Positions 12,713-24,100 of a stretch of DNA of 64,000 nt are shown one piece after another. Origin of the DNA: Lytechinus pictus. Taxonomy: Eukaryota > Echinodermata > Echinoidea > Temnopleuroida > Toxopneustidae. Below the pieces are notes generated by a model. It made no database searches, was not told the DNA's origin, and was given only the letters and a program-made list of their open reading frames with translations. Made by a program: the position numbers and the translations under genes. How positions within the stretch are numbered: the stretch's first letter is position 1; each line of letters opens with the position of its first letter. Location of the stretch: positions 43,623,920 through 43,687,919 of the forward strand of contig NC_087247.1 in assembly GCF_037042905.1 (NCBI RefSeq), given 5' to 3'.

Positions 12713-13164
12713 TCTGTAATACATGAGGCTAAACTATCGTTAGAGGAAACAAATCCCAGTTTCGAACCATGGGCCAGTATCTAAACATGTGTTTTTTTAC
12801 ATCAATGGGTCCTAAAAGAACTAAACCACGTTTTCATATGCAGTGTGACGATTCCAGCAAGCTCGCTGGCCAGTGCATGCATTCATTTTTATTCTCTTTG
12901 ATAGTTTCCTTATTTCGGGGCCGATTTTCTTCGTTCAAAATTGAAAACAAATGAAAATTGGATTTCTAAATACAATATGCCTTTAAATAAATATCAAATA
13001 CAATAATTTCATTCCGAAGGGCCTACTATAGGCAGAGCTGCTCTTACGTAATATCACAGCTGCTGTTTATGGTCGAACCCAAGCTCAACGCTCAGGCTTG
13101 CCTGCGGAGGTGAAAAGTTAGATAAGAGGGATTAAATTGGTCATGCATGCAGGGATGAAATAGC

Positions 13165-13980
13165 TTCAAAATAGGGCCGTCTGCACCATCCCAAGTTTTC
13201 AAATTAGCGCGCTATTTCTGATCCGGCAAATTATCCCGATCTGAACAATCTCGAGATTATTTGCAATGGAGATGTAATTACCGCGCTAGTTCGTTGGATT
13301 AAAGAGAAATTCCAGTAGTTGCAGTAAACACTGATTTCATGAGAAAGTCTGTAAAACCAGGTTTAATTGTCAGTATATCATCGAGGATCTAGATCTGGTA
13401 CAGTTACATAAACTGAACTTTGTGAAATCTTGAAATCTACGCTGAAAAATGTTCAGACTGAACTTCCCCAACACAGATAAGCGCACGTGGGACAGTGTAT
13501 AATTATTGCTTTGAGCGTCGGGCCCGACGCTCTACCCGAAACCTGTGCTTATTTGCTGATTTCTCAGCAATTACGAAATTTCTTCCAGAATCCTTTGGCG
13601 CATGCGTTTTATTTATACAAACAGACACTCTGGTGGTCATTTCATTGGATTATGTACGAACTCATTTTGATATCGTTACCAAAACTAGCATTTACCTTTA
13701 ATCTCGAGATTGCAATCCCAAGTCAACTTGGGATTATTTGCAAAATAGCGCGCTATTTTTATACGAATTATCGCGCTAATTCGTAGGTGCAGACGCACTC
13801 GGGATTATTTATTCACGGCATCACACCATAACGCATCGATGCCTCGCTCAAGCAGGAATCGCTCTTCTTGCGATGGTGGAGACGGGGTTTCTTGAATCTC
13901 GAGATTAATCGCGAAGAGGGCCGATCGGGCTAAAATCTCGAGATTGAGCATACTCGGGATGGTGCAGCACCGCCTAACGA
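13165..13980. mobile_element. Palindromic element with GTCTGCACCATCCC ends and repeated CTCGAGAT / GCGCGCTA motifs
   Basis: The left end (GGGCCGTCTGCACCATCCC) matches the complement of the right end (GGGATGGTGCAGCACCGCC). The interior repeats TCTCGAGATT and TAGCGCGCTATTT in both orientations. It lies within the right arm of the larger composite element, and another MITE (13299-13701) has inserted into it. This gives three layers of insertion at one place. Confidence 0.7.
13299..13701 (+). mobile_element. TTAA-ended MITE, copy 1 (nested)
   Basis: It begins TTAAAG and ends CTTTAA, with imperfect inverted ends (AAATTCCAGTAGTTGCAGTAA against AAATGCTAGTTTTGGTAAC). Two more copies are in the window: 45166-45534 in the same orientation and 48276-48646 inverted. 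They share GATCTAGATCTGGTACAGTT, CACAGATAAGCGCACGTGGGA and TGCTGATTTCTCAGCAATTA or close variants. All three end exactly in TTAA, which may be the duplicated target. The 99- and 68-codon frames inside are in overlapping frames and unlikely to be genes. Confidence 0.75.
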
Positions 13981-14284
13981 AATATATTGGATCCTCTAAC
14001 GAGTTTTTTGGTAATTGGGGTATCAAACCGCAGTTCAGGGCCTGAAGTGCGGTCGTCTCCCCAACAAGGGTTTAAGTTAATGAAACCAACAAATTGAATA
14101 TGCCAAGGAATATGCATATCAAAATCTCCATCGAGTACATGTATGTCTTCCAAGATATAACCTTACCCATTGACAACTCCAATTACCCCATGATGGACAA
14201 GTTTTATTTTATTTTATTTTTTTAGGGGGATGGGGTTGTCATTTGGGGAGTTCAAGAACCAAATAAAATCAGTTTATCCATGGA

Positions 14285-15500
14285 CCTAAGTAACTTTGCT
14301 CAACTTAATTACTACAAAACACTCAACTTTTTTTTACAGATGATAATCTCATGGTGAAAATATCCGTTTGCACCAAAATGCCACTTTTGGCATATAAGTG
14401 CACCTTTTTTGACTTTGCCCCCCCCCAAGCAAAATATGTTCCGCCGCTCCTGGTTGAAACATGTATCGTCTTCATGGCTAACTGCAAAAATCCTTTTAGA
14501 TCAGGTCAAAGCTTATATTTAAAATTTCTGCTCGCGCTTCTTGCTCGCAGTTGTTATCTAGTTACATAGGCATCTTGTTTTAAAAATCGCAAACATATTG
14601 CCCATCATATTAAAAAAAAATTATAACTCGCGCTTCGCGCTCGAATTATTTAAAAAGGGCTTATGATATCATTACATATTTACTTTATTTTATAAGAATA
14701 AAGCTAATTATTGACTGTTAGGAAACAAAAATCAACTTTGAGCTGCCGATCGGGGAAAATATGGGTTAAAATTTTTTCGCCCCCCCCCCCATTGGCGAAT
14801 GTTGGATCCGCCGGGGGGGGGGGGGGGGGCAGGGAAATGCTATTTTTCCAAAATTGAAATTCCCTTTTTTCAAAATAAATACTCTTTTTAAAGTATACAT
14901 TTTAGATTAATTTTCAGGCTGGAATATTACAATTTTTCAGCTCGCACTCGTATTATTCGATTGGTGAAATATGTATCCTAAAGAGGTCACTGAATGTAGT
15001 CCTTAAAAGGTTCCTTTTCTGGTCGGTATATTTTAGCTCGCACTTTGCGCTAGTGTCAATTCTTTAGTTAGATCATGGACATTAGGGTCCATGTTTAGAT
15101 GCACATCTTTTTAACGATAGCAGAAACCTGCTCAGAATTTTTTATTTCTTATTGAAGTGCCCTAAAGTTTGAGCTTGTAGTGATTCACGCTCGCAACACC
15201 TCGAAATAATGCCATTTTAACAGTAATTGACCCCTAAAACGAGTTTTACAACTTCAGCTTTGAATTTTTTTCCAAAGCGCTCGCTAATTATACTCTCTCG
15301 CGAAAAACAAAGCCTAAATATACATCTTTCCATAATCAGAAGTCACTTCAAAAAGGCTTTTCTCTACTTAATTACTATAAAACACACAATGACTTCACGC
15401 AGATGATAATCTCATGGTGAAAATATCACCAAACTGCCCATTTTGACGTACGAGTGTCATTTTTGGCTTCCCCCCCCCAAATGAAAATTTGTTCGGCCGC
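14285..15500 (+). repeat. Degenerate direct repeat (about 1.07 kb apart) with GCTCGCGCTTCGCGCTCG motifs
   Basis: The segment around 14300-14360 (TTAATTACTACAAAACACTC, GATGATAATCTCATGGTGAA) recurs at about 15367-15425 with few changes. Each copy is followed by a C-run before AAATG or CAAGC. Between them, short GCTCGC/GCGCTC words are scattered at 14530, 14625, 14940, 15035, 15190 and 15285. This looks like two tandem units of an older repeat. No coding sequence is supported. Confidence 0.55.
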
Positions 15501-15589
15501 CCTTGCCTTCCCATCCTCATAACAATTGAACAGCAACGGTGTTTCTCCCCCCCCCCCCACCACACTTGCCCTTCCTGCTTTCATTTTTC

Positions 15590-15965
15590 AGATTAACGAA
15601 CCTTCGGAATAAAGAACCTTATTTCGTTTTCGGATTAACGAACCTTCGGAACAACAAACCTTATTTCGTTTTCGGATTAACAAACCTTCGGAACAACGAA
15701 CCTTATTTCGTTTTCGGATTAACGAACCTTCGGAACAACGAACCTTATTTCGTTTTCGGATTAACGAACCTTCGGAACAACGAACCTTATTTAGTTTGCG
15801 GATTATCGAACCTTTGGAACAACGAACCTTATTTCGTTTTCGGATTAACGAAACTTCGGAACAACGAACCTTATTTCGTTTTCAGATTATCGAACCTTCG
15901 GAATAATGCCACAAATGTTCGGATTAACGAACCCTTTTTCGCTTTCGGATTAACGAACATCGAGG
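15590..15965 (+). repeat. 42-bp minisatellite of TTCGGATTAACGAACCTTCG units
   Basis: About eight to nine head-to-tail units of 42 bp are built from TTCGGATTAACGAAC, CTTCGGAACAACGAAC and CTTATTTCGTT. They continue as a more degenerate tail to about 16045. Because 42 is a multiple of three, the array is open as a 14-residue repeat (core NLRNNEPYFVFGLT) across a 143-codon frame at 15539-15970. That frame starts in a poly-C run and ends in decayed units. Nothing marks it as a real gene. Confidence 0.85.
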
Positions 15966-16200
15966 TATAGGCAATTTAAGTGTTTCTGAATTACGATCCT
16001 TTGGAATAAAGAACCTTCGGAATTACGAACCTTCAGAATTACGAAGTGTAACCAATATTAACATTACCAATGATTTTTAATATGACCTTCAGAAGATCAA
16101 GGTTATTTTAACATTTGACAATTGGTTAATTTTATGAAATATTGATTGTATTTCATGCTAAATTTAATTGTTGAATTCCTTGCTACTACACTACAAGTCT

Positions 16201-16800
16201 TTGATAACATGTATAATTACAAACCACACATTTTAAAATCTGAAGATTTTATTTTAATTTTGCATTTGTTTTGCCTTGTGCCATTTACAATAGATTTCAA
16301 AATAAGAAATTGTGCGCTGGAATGTGCACATTGTTTGTCGCTATTTACATTCAATTTTGGGAAACTGTACAGTCACGGTCTCTCAATATTCTGTTAATAG
16401 TTGAATTTTTCTTGAAAGATGACCTTAAAAGCCAAACTTGAGGGGTTGTAAGTAAGGATCAAAATTTTTTTTTTTCACTGGCAGGATTCCATGCCTTATT
16501 TTGATAACATGTATAATTACAAACCACACATTTTAAAATCTGAAGATTTTATTTTAATTTTGCATTTGTTTTGCCTTGTGCCATTTACAATAGATTTCAA
16601 AATAAGAAATTGTGCGCTGGAATGTGCACATTGTTTGTCGCTATTTACATTCAATTTTGGGAAACTGTACAGTCACGGTCTCTCAATATTCTGTTAATAG
16701 TTGAATTTTTCTTGAAAGATGACCTTAAAAGCCAAACTTGAGGGGTTGTAAGTAAGGATCAAAATTTTTTTTTTTCACTGGCAGGATTCCATGCCTTATT
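16201..16800 (+). repeat. Exact 300-bp tandem duplication
   Basis: Positions 16201-16500 and 16501-16800 are identical base for base, including a poly-T run and the GGCAGGATTCCATGCC end. This is either a very recent duplication or an assembly artefact. A frame of 63 codons is copied along with it, giving twin ORFs at 16146-16397 and 16491-16697. I find no evidence that it is coding. Confidence 0.95.
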
Positions 16801-17456
16801 TGCAATTTATTGATCATTTATTGATCATATCAGTTTTTTTGCTTTATACTCGAATTATAGTAGATCTATGATATTCTTTTTATACATACCAAAACATTTG
16901 CTTATATGTGGATGATTTGTTAGATCTGGTTCTGTTAGAATCAATTTTGTGAGTGCTATAAGCAACAGGAACTCATCTTTTGTGCTAATGGTGCCAATGC
17001 CTACTCACTTTCAATGATAAGAGCTAATTAAGTTACATAATATCAGTTACTTGATATAACTTTGACCTTGTTAAACTTTGATGAGTGTCTTGTTTCTATT
17101 GCACAAGGTTCAATAATGGGTCATCTCTGAAAGGCATGTGATTAGTCAAGGTGGTAATTGCTTGTCACATTAGTACATGGCAGTTACATGGAATGTTGTC
17201 AACAGGGATGGGGTTGGTGTTATTGGGGGTTCTGACTAATGTTTGAAACAGCATCTTTGAGAACTGTTGTACTTTTCTTAGGGGTGTAGGTTCGAGTTCA
17301 AGAAATGTTCTTGGTATATCGGGGGAGGGGGGGGGGCCAGGGCAGGGGCACTGAAATAATTTGAAATTAACCATGATACCTTCATGTGTGCATATGCTAC
17401 TATGCATTTAGGACTCTTATAAACTTAACCTTGATCTGGAAAATGGGTTCTCCTTA
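16801..17456. other. Unassigned AT-rich sequence
   Basis: No gene is supported. A G-run at about 17321-17335 interrupts an otherwise featureless stretch. Confidence 0.4.
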
Positions 17457-17847
17457 TACCCCTTTCATAAACCCAATAAAACACAATTATGCGGCTAATA
17501 GCAGCATAATTTGGTCGTAAAATCAGAGGAGGACAAGAGTTATCCGCATTATTCTGATGCTGCTATTATCCGCATAATAGCGGCATCGGGACAAGATTTT
17601 GAGTTTATGAACGTATTTCCAAATAATGCGGATAATTGCCATGGTGCAGTCACAAGGTCACCCTTTTCCAACACAACCGCATTGGAGGGGGCGTGTCCAG
17701 TTGTCATGACGATTATCCGCCTTTTTCAGGACGGGCGCTCGTAAAAATAATTTATGGAGTTTGTGAACGCAATTTTTATTGAATTATCCGCATTACTCTT
17801 AGGCGGCTAATTGGAGGATATGTTTTATTGGGTTTATGAAAGGGGTA
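17457..17847. mobile_element. Palindromic MITE with TACCCCTTTCATAAACCC ends
   Basis: The perfect terminal inverted repeat is 27 bp, starting TACCCCTTTCATAAACCC on the left and ending GGGTTTATGAAAGGGGTA on the right. The subterminal GCGGCTAAT motif is also inverted. A second, inner hairpin uses ATTATGCGGCTAATAGCAGC and its partner around 17555-17585. TA dinucleotides at the ends suggest a TA target. The 77-codon frame inside is a by-product. Confidence 0.8.
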
Positions 17848-18291
17848 TTAATTGCCTGATGATACATATTCCCTTGTCGACATAAGTTGAAAGTAAGCAT
17901 TTCTATTGTGATTGGCGCTAGGTGACAAGGAAGGGAAATACAGCAATTTTGTCTATGGAACAGAAATTTCTTTTTCTGAAATCATAATGCTCAACTGAAA
18001 TTAATAGCTGAAAATGAGTCTCAATCTTGAAACATACCGAGTGCCCCACCGACCTCCAATCTTGGTCCAAGACTTGCAAATATAAGTTAAAAAGATTTAA
18101 AAGATCAACTCAGGACCTACCTTTCAGACCCATGAAAGAGATGAAAATGCCTTTGAATCATAAATTGAAGTATGTTTTAACCTGTAGTGTAGGAAGACCC
18201 TGACAGTAGAAACGTATATACATGTAGCTTAAATAATTCAATTTCACTTTCAGAGAGATGGCGGAGCCAAACATGATTGATTATATTTGGT

Positions 18292-18569
18292 CCCGGGGGG
18301 GCACTTACATTGACGAGTGGATACCATGCGCGACCAAAAAAACATGTAAAAAGGATGTATTTTTCAAGAAAGGGCACGTTACGTATGTAACATAATAAGG
18401 GTGTCAAAAACACTAAAATAATGAAAAAAGGGTATCTATTTTTTTAAGAAAGCTATGTGTGTAGGGTCAAATTTGCGAATATGGAAAATAGTTGTTTAGG
18501 GTGCTTTTCGAGACCCTATGGTCGCGCATTGTATCCACTCGTCAATGGAAGTGCCCCCCCCCCCCCGGG
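18292..18569. mobile_element. MITE with CACTTCCATTGACGAGTGG ends, copy b (internally deleted)
   Basis: Both ends are present (CCCGGGGGGGCACTTACATT on the left, GTCAATGGAAGTGCCCC on the right). The copy is only 278 bp, against 560-680 bp for copies d and e. A partly matching flank (TTTGGT left, GTTGGT right) may be a worn target duplication. The minus-strand frame across it carries the recurring VP-LEKYILFTCFF peptide discussed in the findings. Confidence 0.8.
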
Positions 18570-18900
18570 CAGTTGGTTTAGTTGTATAGTCATAATGAAT
18601 TAATAGCATACAATTCTATACAGTGCTCATGTCTTTCTAGCATGAATGGGTAGCAGACAGATGAGTTTATGACTAGGAGATTGATTACATAGACAATGAT
18701 GTATGTTGATCTGGCATTGACCTTGAATATTTTCTTTCATTCATGAAGCATATGTGTTTACATTTAGCTCTGTCCACACAGTGACGCAAATGTTGTTAAC
18801 ATGACATTATAAATACTGACCCAACAATAATTGCTAGTGCATAATGAATAAAACAAATAAAAAGGTATGGTGTCCAATATGTGGCATTGTTTTGAATCAC

Positions 18901-19990
18901 AAGCACTTCCATTGACGACTGGATACCATGCGTGACCATGGGGTTTTAAAAAGCACCCTAAGCAAGTATTTTGCGTGTTCTAAATATGCACCCCTCAACA
19001 AGTATTGGCGTGTGAATCCTTACCTTAAAAAGTATCGGAAACAAAACGGCATTCCTTAATTAGTTCAGTGATAATTTAATTAATGTCAAGTCCATCCCCC
19101 AAAAAATGTTGACTAGAATCAAAAGATAAAAATCAAACGAGCATAACACTGAAAATTTCATCAATATCGGATGAAAACTAAGAAAGTTATGACATTTTAA
19201 AGTTTTGCTTATTTTTTACAAAACAGTTCTATGCACAATTCAGTGACATGCAAATGGGAAAGTTGATGATGTCCCTCACTCACTATTTCTTTTGTTTTTA
19301 TTGTTTGAATCATACAATATTTCCATTTTTACAGATTTGACAATAATGACCAACTTGACTGAACCATAAAATGTTAACACCATAGTAATTCCACATGTTC
19401 AGTGAGGAATAAAACTTTGTTATACAGGACAATAAGGAGAAAATTTGAATATTTCATATTTCATATAACAAAATACAAAAGAAATAGTGAGTGACGTCAT
19501 CAGTACCATCATCCGTCGAGGATGTGCATATAACTGTTTTGTGGAATAGAGCAAAAATTTAAAAATGTCATAACTTTCCTATGTTGCATCCGATTTTGAT
19601 GAAATTTTCAGTGTTTTGCTTGTTGGATTTTTCTCTTTTTATTCAAATCAACTTTTTGTTGGGGTGGACTTGTCCATTAACAGCCCCAGCATTAGTAGCA
19701 ATCCCTTTTCTAGTATGTTTGTGCACATTTGAGTTACAATTACATCAGAGAAGCAAATTAACAAACAAACAACTGATGGGTAAGTTTCCAGGCCAATGAG
19801 GACCGCCTCATCTCCCACAGGACCCTAAATACATAGTGTTGGTACAAAAAGGACATCCTGTATAAAGTATTTTATACCCTCACATATTGGACCGTAAATA
19901 CGAAGGTTTCCTAGCGAAAACCTTTCTATCTTAAAAGAGGTCCTTTTTACATGTTTCTTTGTCCCCCGACAACCAGACAGCTAGATGGAA
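18901..19990. mobile_element. MITE with CACTTCCATTGACGAGTGG ends, copy c, decayed and interrupted
   Basis: The left end is recognisable (CACTTCCATTGACGACTGG, then ATACCATGCGTGACCATGG). The interior words AACAAGTATT and GCACCCCTCAACAAG follow. The copy is interrupted near 19060-19080 by the fold-back element at 19084-19682. It resumes near 19805 with ACATAGTGTTGG and ACATCCT and fades out before a clean right end. Confidence 0.65.
19084..19682. mobile_element. Fold-back element with GTCAAGTCCA ends
   Basis: Arms of about 120 bp face each other. On the left are GTCAAGTCCATCCCCC, GCATAACACTGAAAATTTCA and AAAGTTATGACATTTTAAA. On the right are their complements, ending TGGGGTGGACTTGTCCATTA. The centre holds a further AT-rich inverted segment (TCACTATTTCTTTTG and CAAAAGAAATAGTGAGTGA). 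The same arms in worn form appear at 36000-36250 and 50188-50637. No frame of note. Confidence 0.75.
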
Positions 19991-20291
19991 GTTCTATAGT
20001 TTAATTCTATGATTACTGTAAATTACCAACTTTTAGATATGCGAGCTATAGCTTGTCCACACTGCCTTGGTGTTACATGCCAGGATACAAATGTCAATTT
20101 TCGGCAAAGTGATTTATACTAGACCTACATAAATAATGTAAAATACAGGTGAGATTTGATATTCCATGAAATAGGTCTGACCTTTTTCTTCGTCATTAAA
20201 ACATGATAGGGGTTACCACATTATTCTGATGGATCAGCACTGGTAAATAAACAAGACATGATGAAAGAAATAGTGATGTCTAGACAATCTT

Positions 20292-21118
20292 TGACCCTGT
20301 TCTCATTACGCTTTCTAAAACGAGTTTACTGGAAACCGGTTCAGGAAACCAGTTTGGAAGATCGCTTCCCTAGCGTTCCCATTTGATCACCCGAAAGTGG
20401 TTTTCAAAATCACTTCACGTCAAGCGATCTTGTTGCTAATAACGCTCTCAGTGGGTAGACACGTTTCGCGCGAAATTCAAAACTGCATCATAGGCATTCT
20501 ACATAGAGTGTGTTTAGAGTAACGCACTCAAAATGTGCGAAGATCAGTTCCTGAAGAACGGTTGTGTCCTCGCTTACGCTAAAACCAGTTTAACGAGGCA
20601 AAGCGATCTTGAAAACTACATCGCGAGGTGGTTTTATGAACCGGTTTGGAAGATTGCTTATTCGACTGTTCTCATAACTAGTTTACACTAAACTAATTTC
20701 CAGTAAATTAACTAGTTTTTGGAAGGAATTCTAAAACTAGTTTACTGGAAATTGGTGCAGATAATCAGTTTGGAAAATCGCTTTGCTAGCGTTCCCATTT
20801 GATCACCCGAAAGTGGTTTTCAAAACCACTTCATGTAAAGCGGTCTTAACACTCAGTGGGTGACATGTTTTGCATGAAATTAGAAACCGCAGCATATAGG
20901 CATTCCACGTACAGTGTAGTGAAGTAGCGCACTTTAAATGTGCAAAGATGGCTTCCCGAAGAACGGTTGTGTCCTCACGCTAAAACCAGTTTAACTAGGC
21001 AAAGCGATCTTGAAAACTACATCGCGAGGCGGTTTTCTGAACCGGTTTGGAAGATAGCTTCCAAGACCGCTTCGTTAAACGTTAAACTAGTTTTTTAGGA
21101 TCAAAGTGAGAACGGTTC
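20292..21118. mobile_element. MITE with GACCCTGTTCTCATTA ends and an internal duplication
   Basis: It begins GACCCTGTTCTCATTACGC and ends GTGAGAACGGTTC in the opposite orientation. The body repeats GATCACCCGAAAGTGGTTTT, GAACGGTTGTGTCCTC, GCAAAGCGATCTTGAAAAC and ACCGGTTTGGAAG in two successive blocks (about 20320-20660 and 20735-21060). This copy therefore carries a tandem duplication of its interior. Relics of the same family are at 8354 and 34350. Confidence 0.75.
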
Positions 21119-21119
21119 T

Positions 21120-24100
21120 ATATCAGACAAACCACCAGTATGTGTTCCCCGATCTGTCCATATCCCGACCTCCTGTCCCACCCTTGTGCCTTAACCCTAC
21201 ATGCAAATGCAAACCTTCACCCTACATGTAGGCCTAAATGGTAGAGTGGTTTAATTTTTCTGCCTACTGGAGTTGATGAGATCGAAACTTTGTTCTGTAG
21301 TTAAGGTTAAAAACTTGTGCTTAACTTTTCTAAAGACCATGCAACTTGTTGATTGAAGTGCCATAACATCTCCTACCCCCGCCCCCCCCCCCACACCGTC
21401 CATAAACCAAGGTTTACAATGAGAAAAACCATGCCTGTGATATATGCACAATTTTTAAAAGTATTCTATACCTCCTTTTTTTATATCAAATATTGACATA
21501 AATTTGAATTGTGAACACAGTTTTGCATATTATAAAATATTGGAAATTTTATGCTTTATATTGGTATAAATTATTGCTCTGCTGTCCCTGAGGTTATCAG
21601 ATTAGCATCCAAACTTTGAACACGATTAAATTGTTTTCATAAAGTCACTGATGAAATGGATGATTTTTTTTTCCTTCTTTTTATTGCTTGCACAGAAAAA
21701 CTGATTATTCAATTTTCAAAATTTAATTTCCAGTTCCAGTGAATTCTGATGCCCTGTAGACTGAATTGAGATATCTTCCATTGAGTATTATCTTGTCTTA
21801 TAACCAGTTCTGATGGTCGATTATGCTTTTAAATTTTATTCCTGCCCAGATGGGATTGTACTTTGGGATTGCTGGAGTAAATTGATTGATATAGGCGGAT
21901 TGGCTGACCCCTGATCTTCGTCTGTAGGGGATGGACCAAGCAGTGTGAAGTTGGGAATATCGTGTCAGGAGTGGGAGGGAAGAGAGATAGAGAGGGAGAG
22001 ACAGAGAGGGAGGGGAGAGAGGGGGAGGGACAGAACAAACTGATGGGGAAAGGTGGGGGTGCAGACAAGGAAAAGGGAGAACACAGTGATGGGGTGGGGC
22101 TGGAGTGAGGTTGGAACTGTGTGGGTGTGGCACCCAGTTATTTCATATGCCCTATACATTATCCAAGTTTCAATCTGATGCTGTGGGGCATGCTATGGAA
22201 CATCCATGGTCAAAGTGAAATCCAAATTCACTGTCTGAACCTCCCCAAGGAAGGGCAAACTCACAAAACCTTAGGCATCATCTGTTCTGGCATGCAATTT
22301 GGAATTGCACAGTGTCTTGATCACTAACCATATGTTATAAACAAAAAGTTGACCCATTCACATTCTTCAAATCCATAGGTCCATGGTTAAATATTCAGGT
22401 ATGCAAAGGGTTAAAACTTAAAATATGATGATAAAAATAATGTAAGTAGGTCTATTCAGCTTCTTCTTTTTTTGGTTGGGGGGATCAAAATGCAAAATGT
22501 TATTTTTTTATCCCCATAAATGAAAAGCTTAGAAATTCAGTGTCAGAATGAGATTGGCAGTAGGAAAGAATTTGTTTTCTTTATTAGATGTAAAGGATGG
22601 ATGAATAGAGGGACATGATGGAATGTGAGATAAACCTTGGGCAAACTAATAACAAGTTCCATGTCATCTGCCAGGTGTGCAACATATTCTGAATAAAATA
22701 CTCAACATGAAGGATATTTGAGTGCAGTATATTTTTATTTTCCTTAGCATGGGGTAACCAAACAGGTCATTGAAAAGGCAAGCTTAATCTGGGTGTGTGT
22801 GAGGGGGTGCATGCAGGTGTGTGTGTGAGGGGGTGCTTGCAGGTGTGTGTGTGTGTGTAAAGTGTGCGTAAAAACTACGGGAATAATATTAGATATGCCA
22901 TTAATGTGTTTATAACTTAAATTATTGAAATTTATTCAAAGGGGAATTTCAGCCTAATCCTAATGAAAGGGATTTGATAAAAGCTCAAGAAGTAAAATAA
23001 GTGAGTTATACATTTTTGAAGATCTAAATTTGTGATGTTGTTGGCTCACAGCCAGCCCCACATGTCAAGTGATATAAATTCCATGATTTCCCATTTTAAG
23101 GACATTCCACAGTTAAAATGAAATCCATGTCATTTTCACAAAATTTTGCACAGAGTTACTTTAGCACCTAAATATTCAAATTTGCCAAAATTAACATAGG
23201 TTCATTTGCTTGATTTTTTGCTATCAAGTTTTGAAGTTCACCCATTTGAAAGGTTTCAAGAAATACGCAATAAAAATAATCTTTCATTTTTAGACCCCAC
23301 GAGATATCTTGTAAAATAACACATCAAGAACTGCTGTTACTTAGAGTGCTGATGACTGGAAAAATCAGCTGATACTATTTCTCATCTGTTCACTTATTGT
23401 AACGGCAATGCTCCATGATGACTGAAAATATTTTTCTTGAAGCTAGAGGCAGGTATGAATGAATTGATGTGTCTGTTGACAAGTAAACTCATTCTCAATT
23501 TTCAGAGAAATTTCATTCAGTGGAATCACGTAACTAATGGGGGAGCTGCTCGCATATGACGTCACAAAACCAAATCAATTGTTTTGTTAATCTTTGATGG
23601 ATTTTCACTAAATCTTCACCAATATCTTTCTTTTGTTTTCTGCTTTTATTCACACCCATTTTATGCCAAGTTGATCAACCCCTTTAAGTGGTATAAACTT
23701 AACACATCCATACGATGAATCTCTGCCTTCATTATTATGACATCATCCATCACCTGACCTCCAAAAATTGGTCCATCTCATTACCAACATTTCCCATAGT
23801 TTGACATACAACAAACATTCTTGCGAGGGTGTGAATACTTTCATTATAGAAGCCTGTCGTGCTGACATTCATTCAAGAATGTTTATGAAAGTGGGGTCTC
23901 ATCCAGTACACATACTCCCACTCATAAAAATATGTTTTGAAGTTGCTTGTTAGTGCTGACAGTACTTGATTGTCAGAAGATGACTTCCTACTACAAATTT
24001 CCTATCTTGAAATATAATTCAAAGCTTACACTCAACTGTGTAGATTGTGAAAACACAGGGGTATTGATTTTCTGATTACCGGTATAATTTTTAAAATAAA

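Larger units (their letters stand above)
7205..14078. mobile_element. Large composite element: divergent arms in inverted orientation with nested MITEs
   Basis: The left end (about 7205-7260) contains GGACCGCAGTTC and AACTGCGGTATTTCACCCC. The right end (about 14005-14078) contains the reverse complement in diverged form (GGGGTATCAAACCGCAGTTC, then GTGCGGTC). Inside, the segment at about 7480-7700 (AGCGTTGAGCC, TATTACGTAAG, AGGACCTTCGGAAT, GGCATATTGTATT) corresponds to 12880-13100 read on the other strand. The arms are therefore inverted and collinear once later insertions are removed: 7301-7434 from the left arm and 13165-13980 from the right. The middle holds no transposase that I can see, only further MITEs and unassigned DNA. 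Alternatively, these are two independent copies of one family that landed in opposite orientation. Confidence 0.5.

Noticed and set aside
15590..15965. Regular repeats that could suggest a CRISPR array
   Set aside because: The units are continuous head-to-tail 42-bp copies with no unique spacers, in eukaryotic DNA. It is a minisatellite.
16146..16697. Two similar Cys/Phe-rich ORFs that might be paralogous genes
   Set aside because: They are the same 63 codons copied by the exact 300-bp tandem duplication.
21798..22159. Pro/Ser/Leu-rich minus-strand ORFs
   Set aside because: They translate the complement of a G/A-rich purine tract in three frames, which is low-complexity composition and not a gene.
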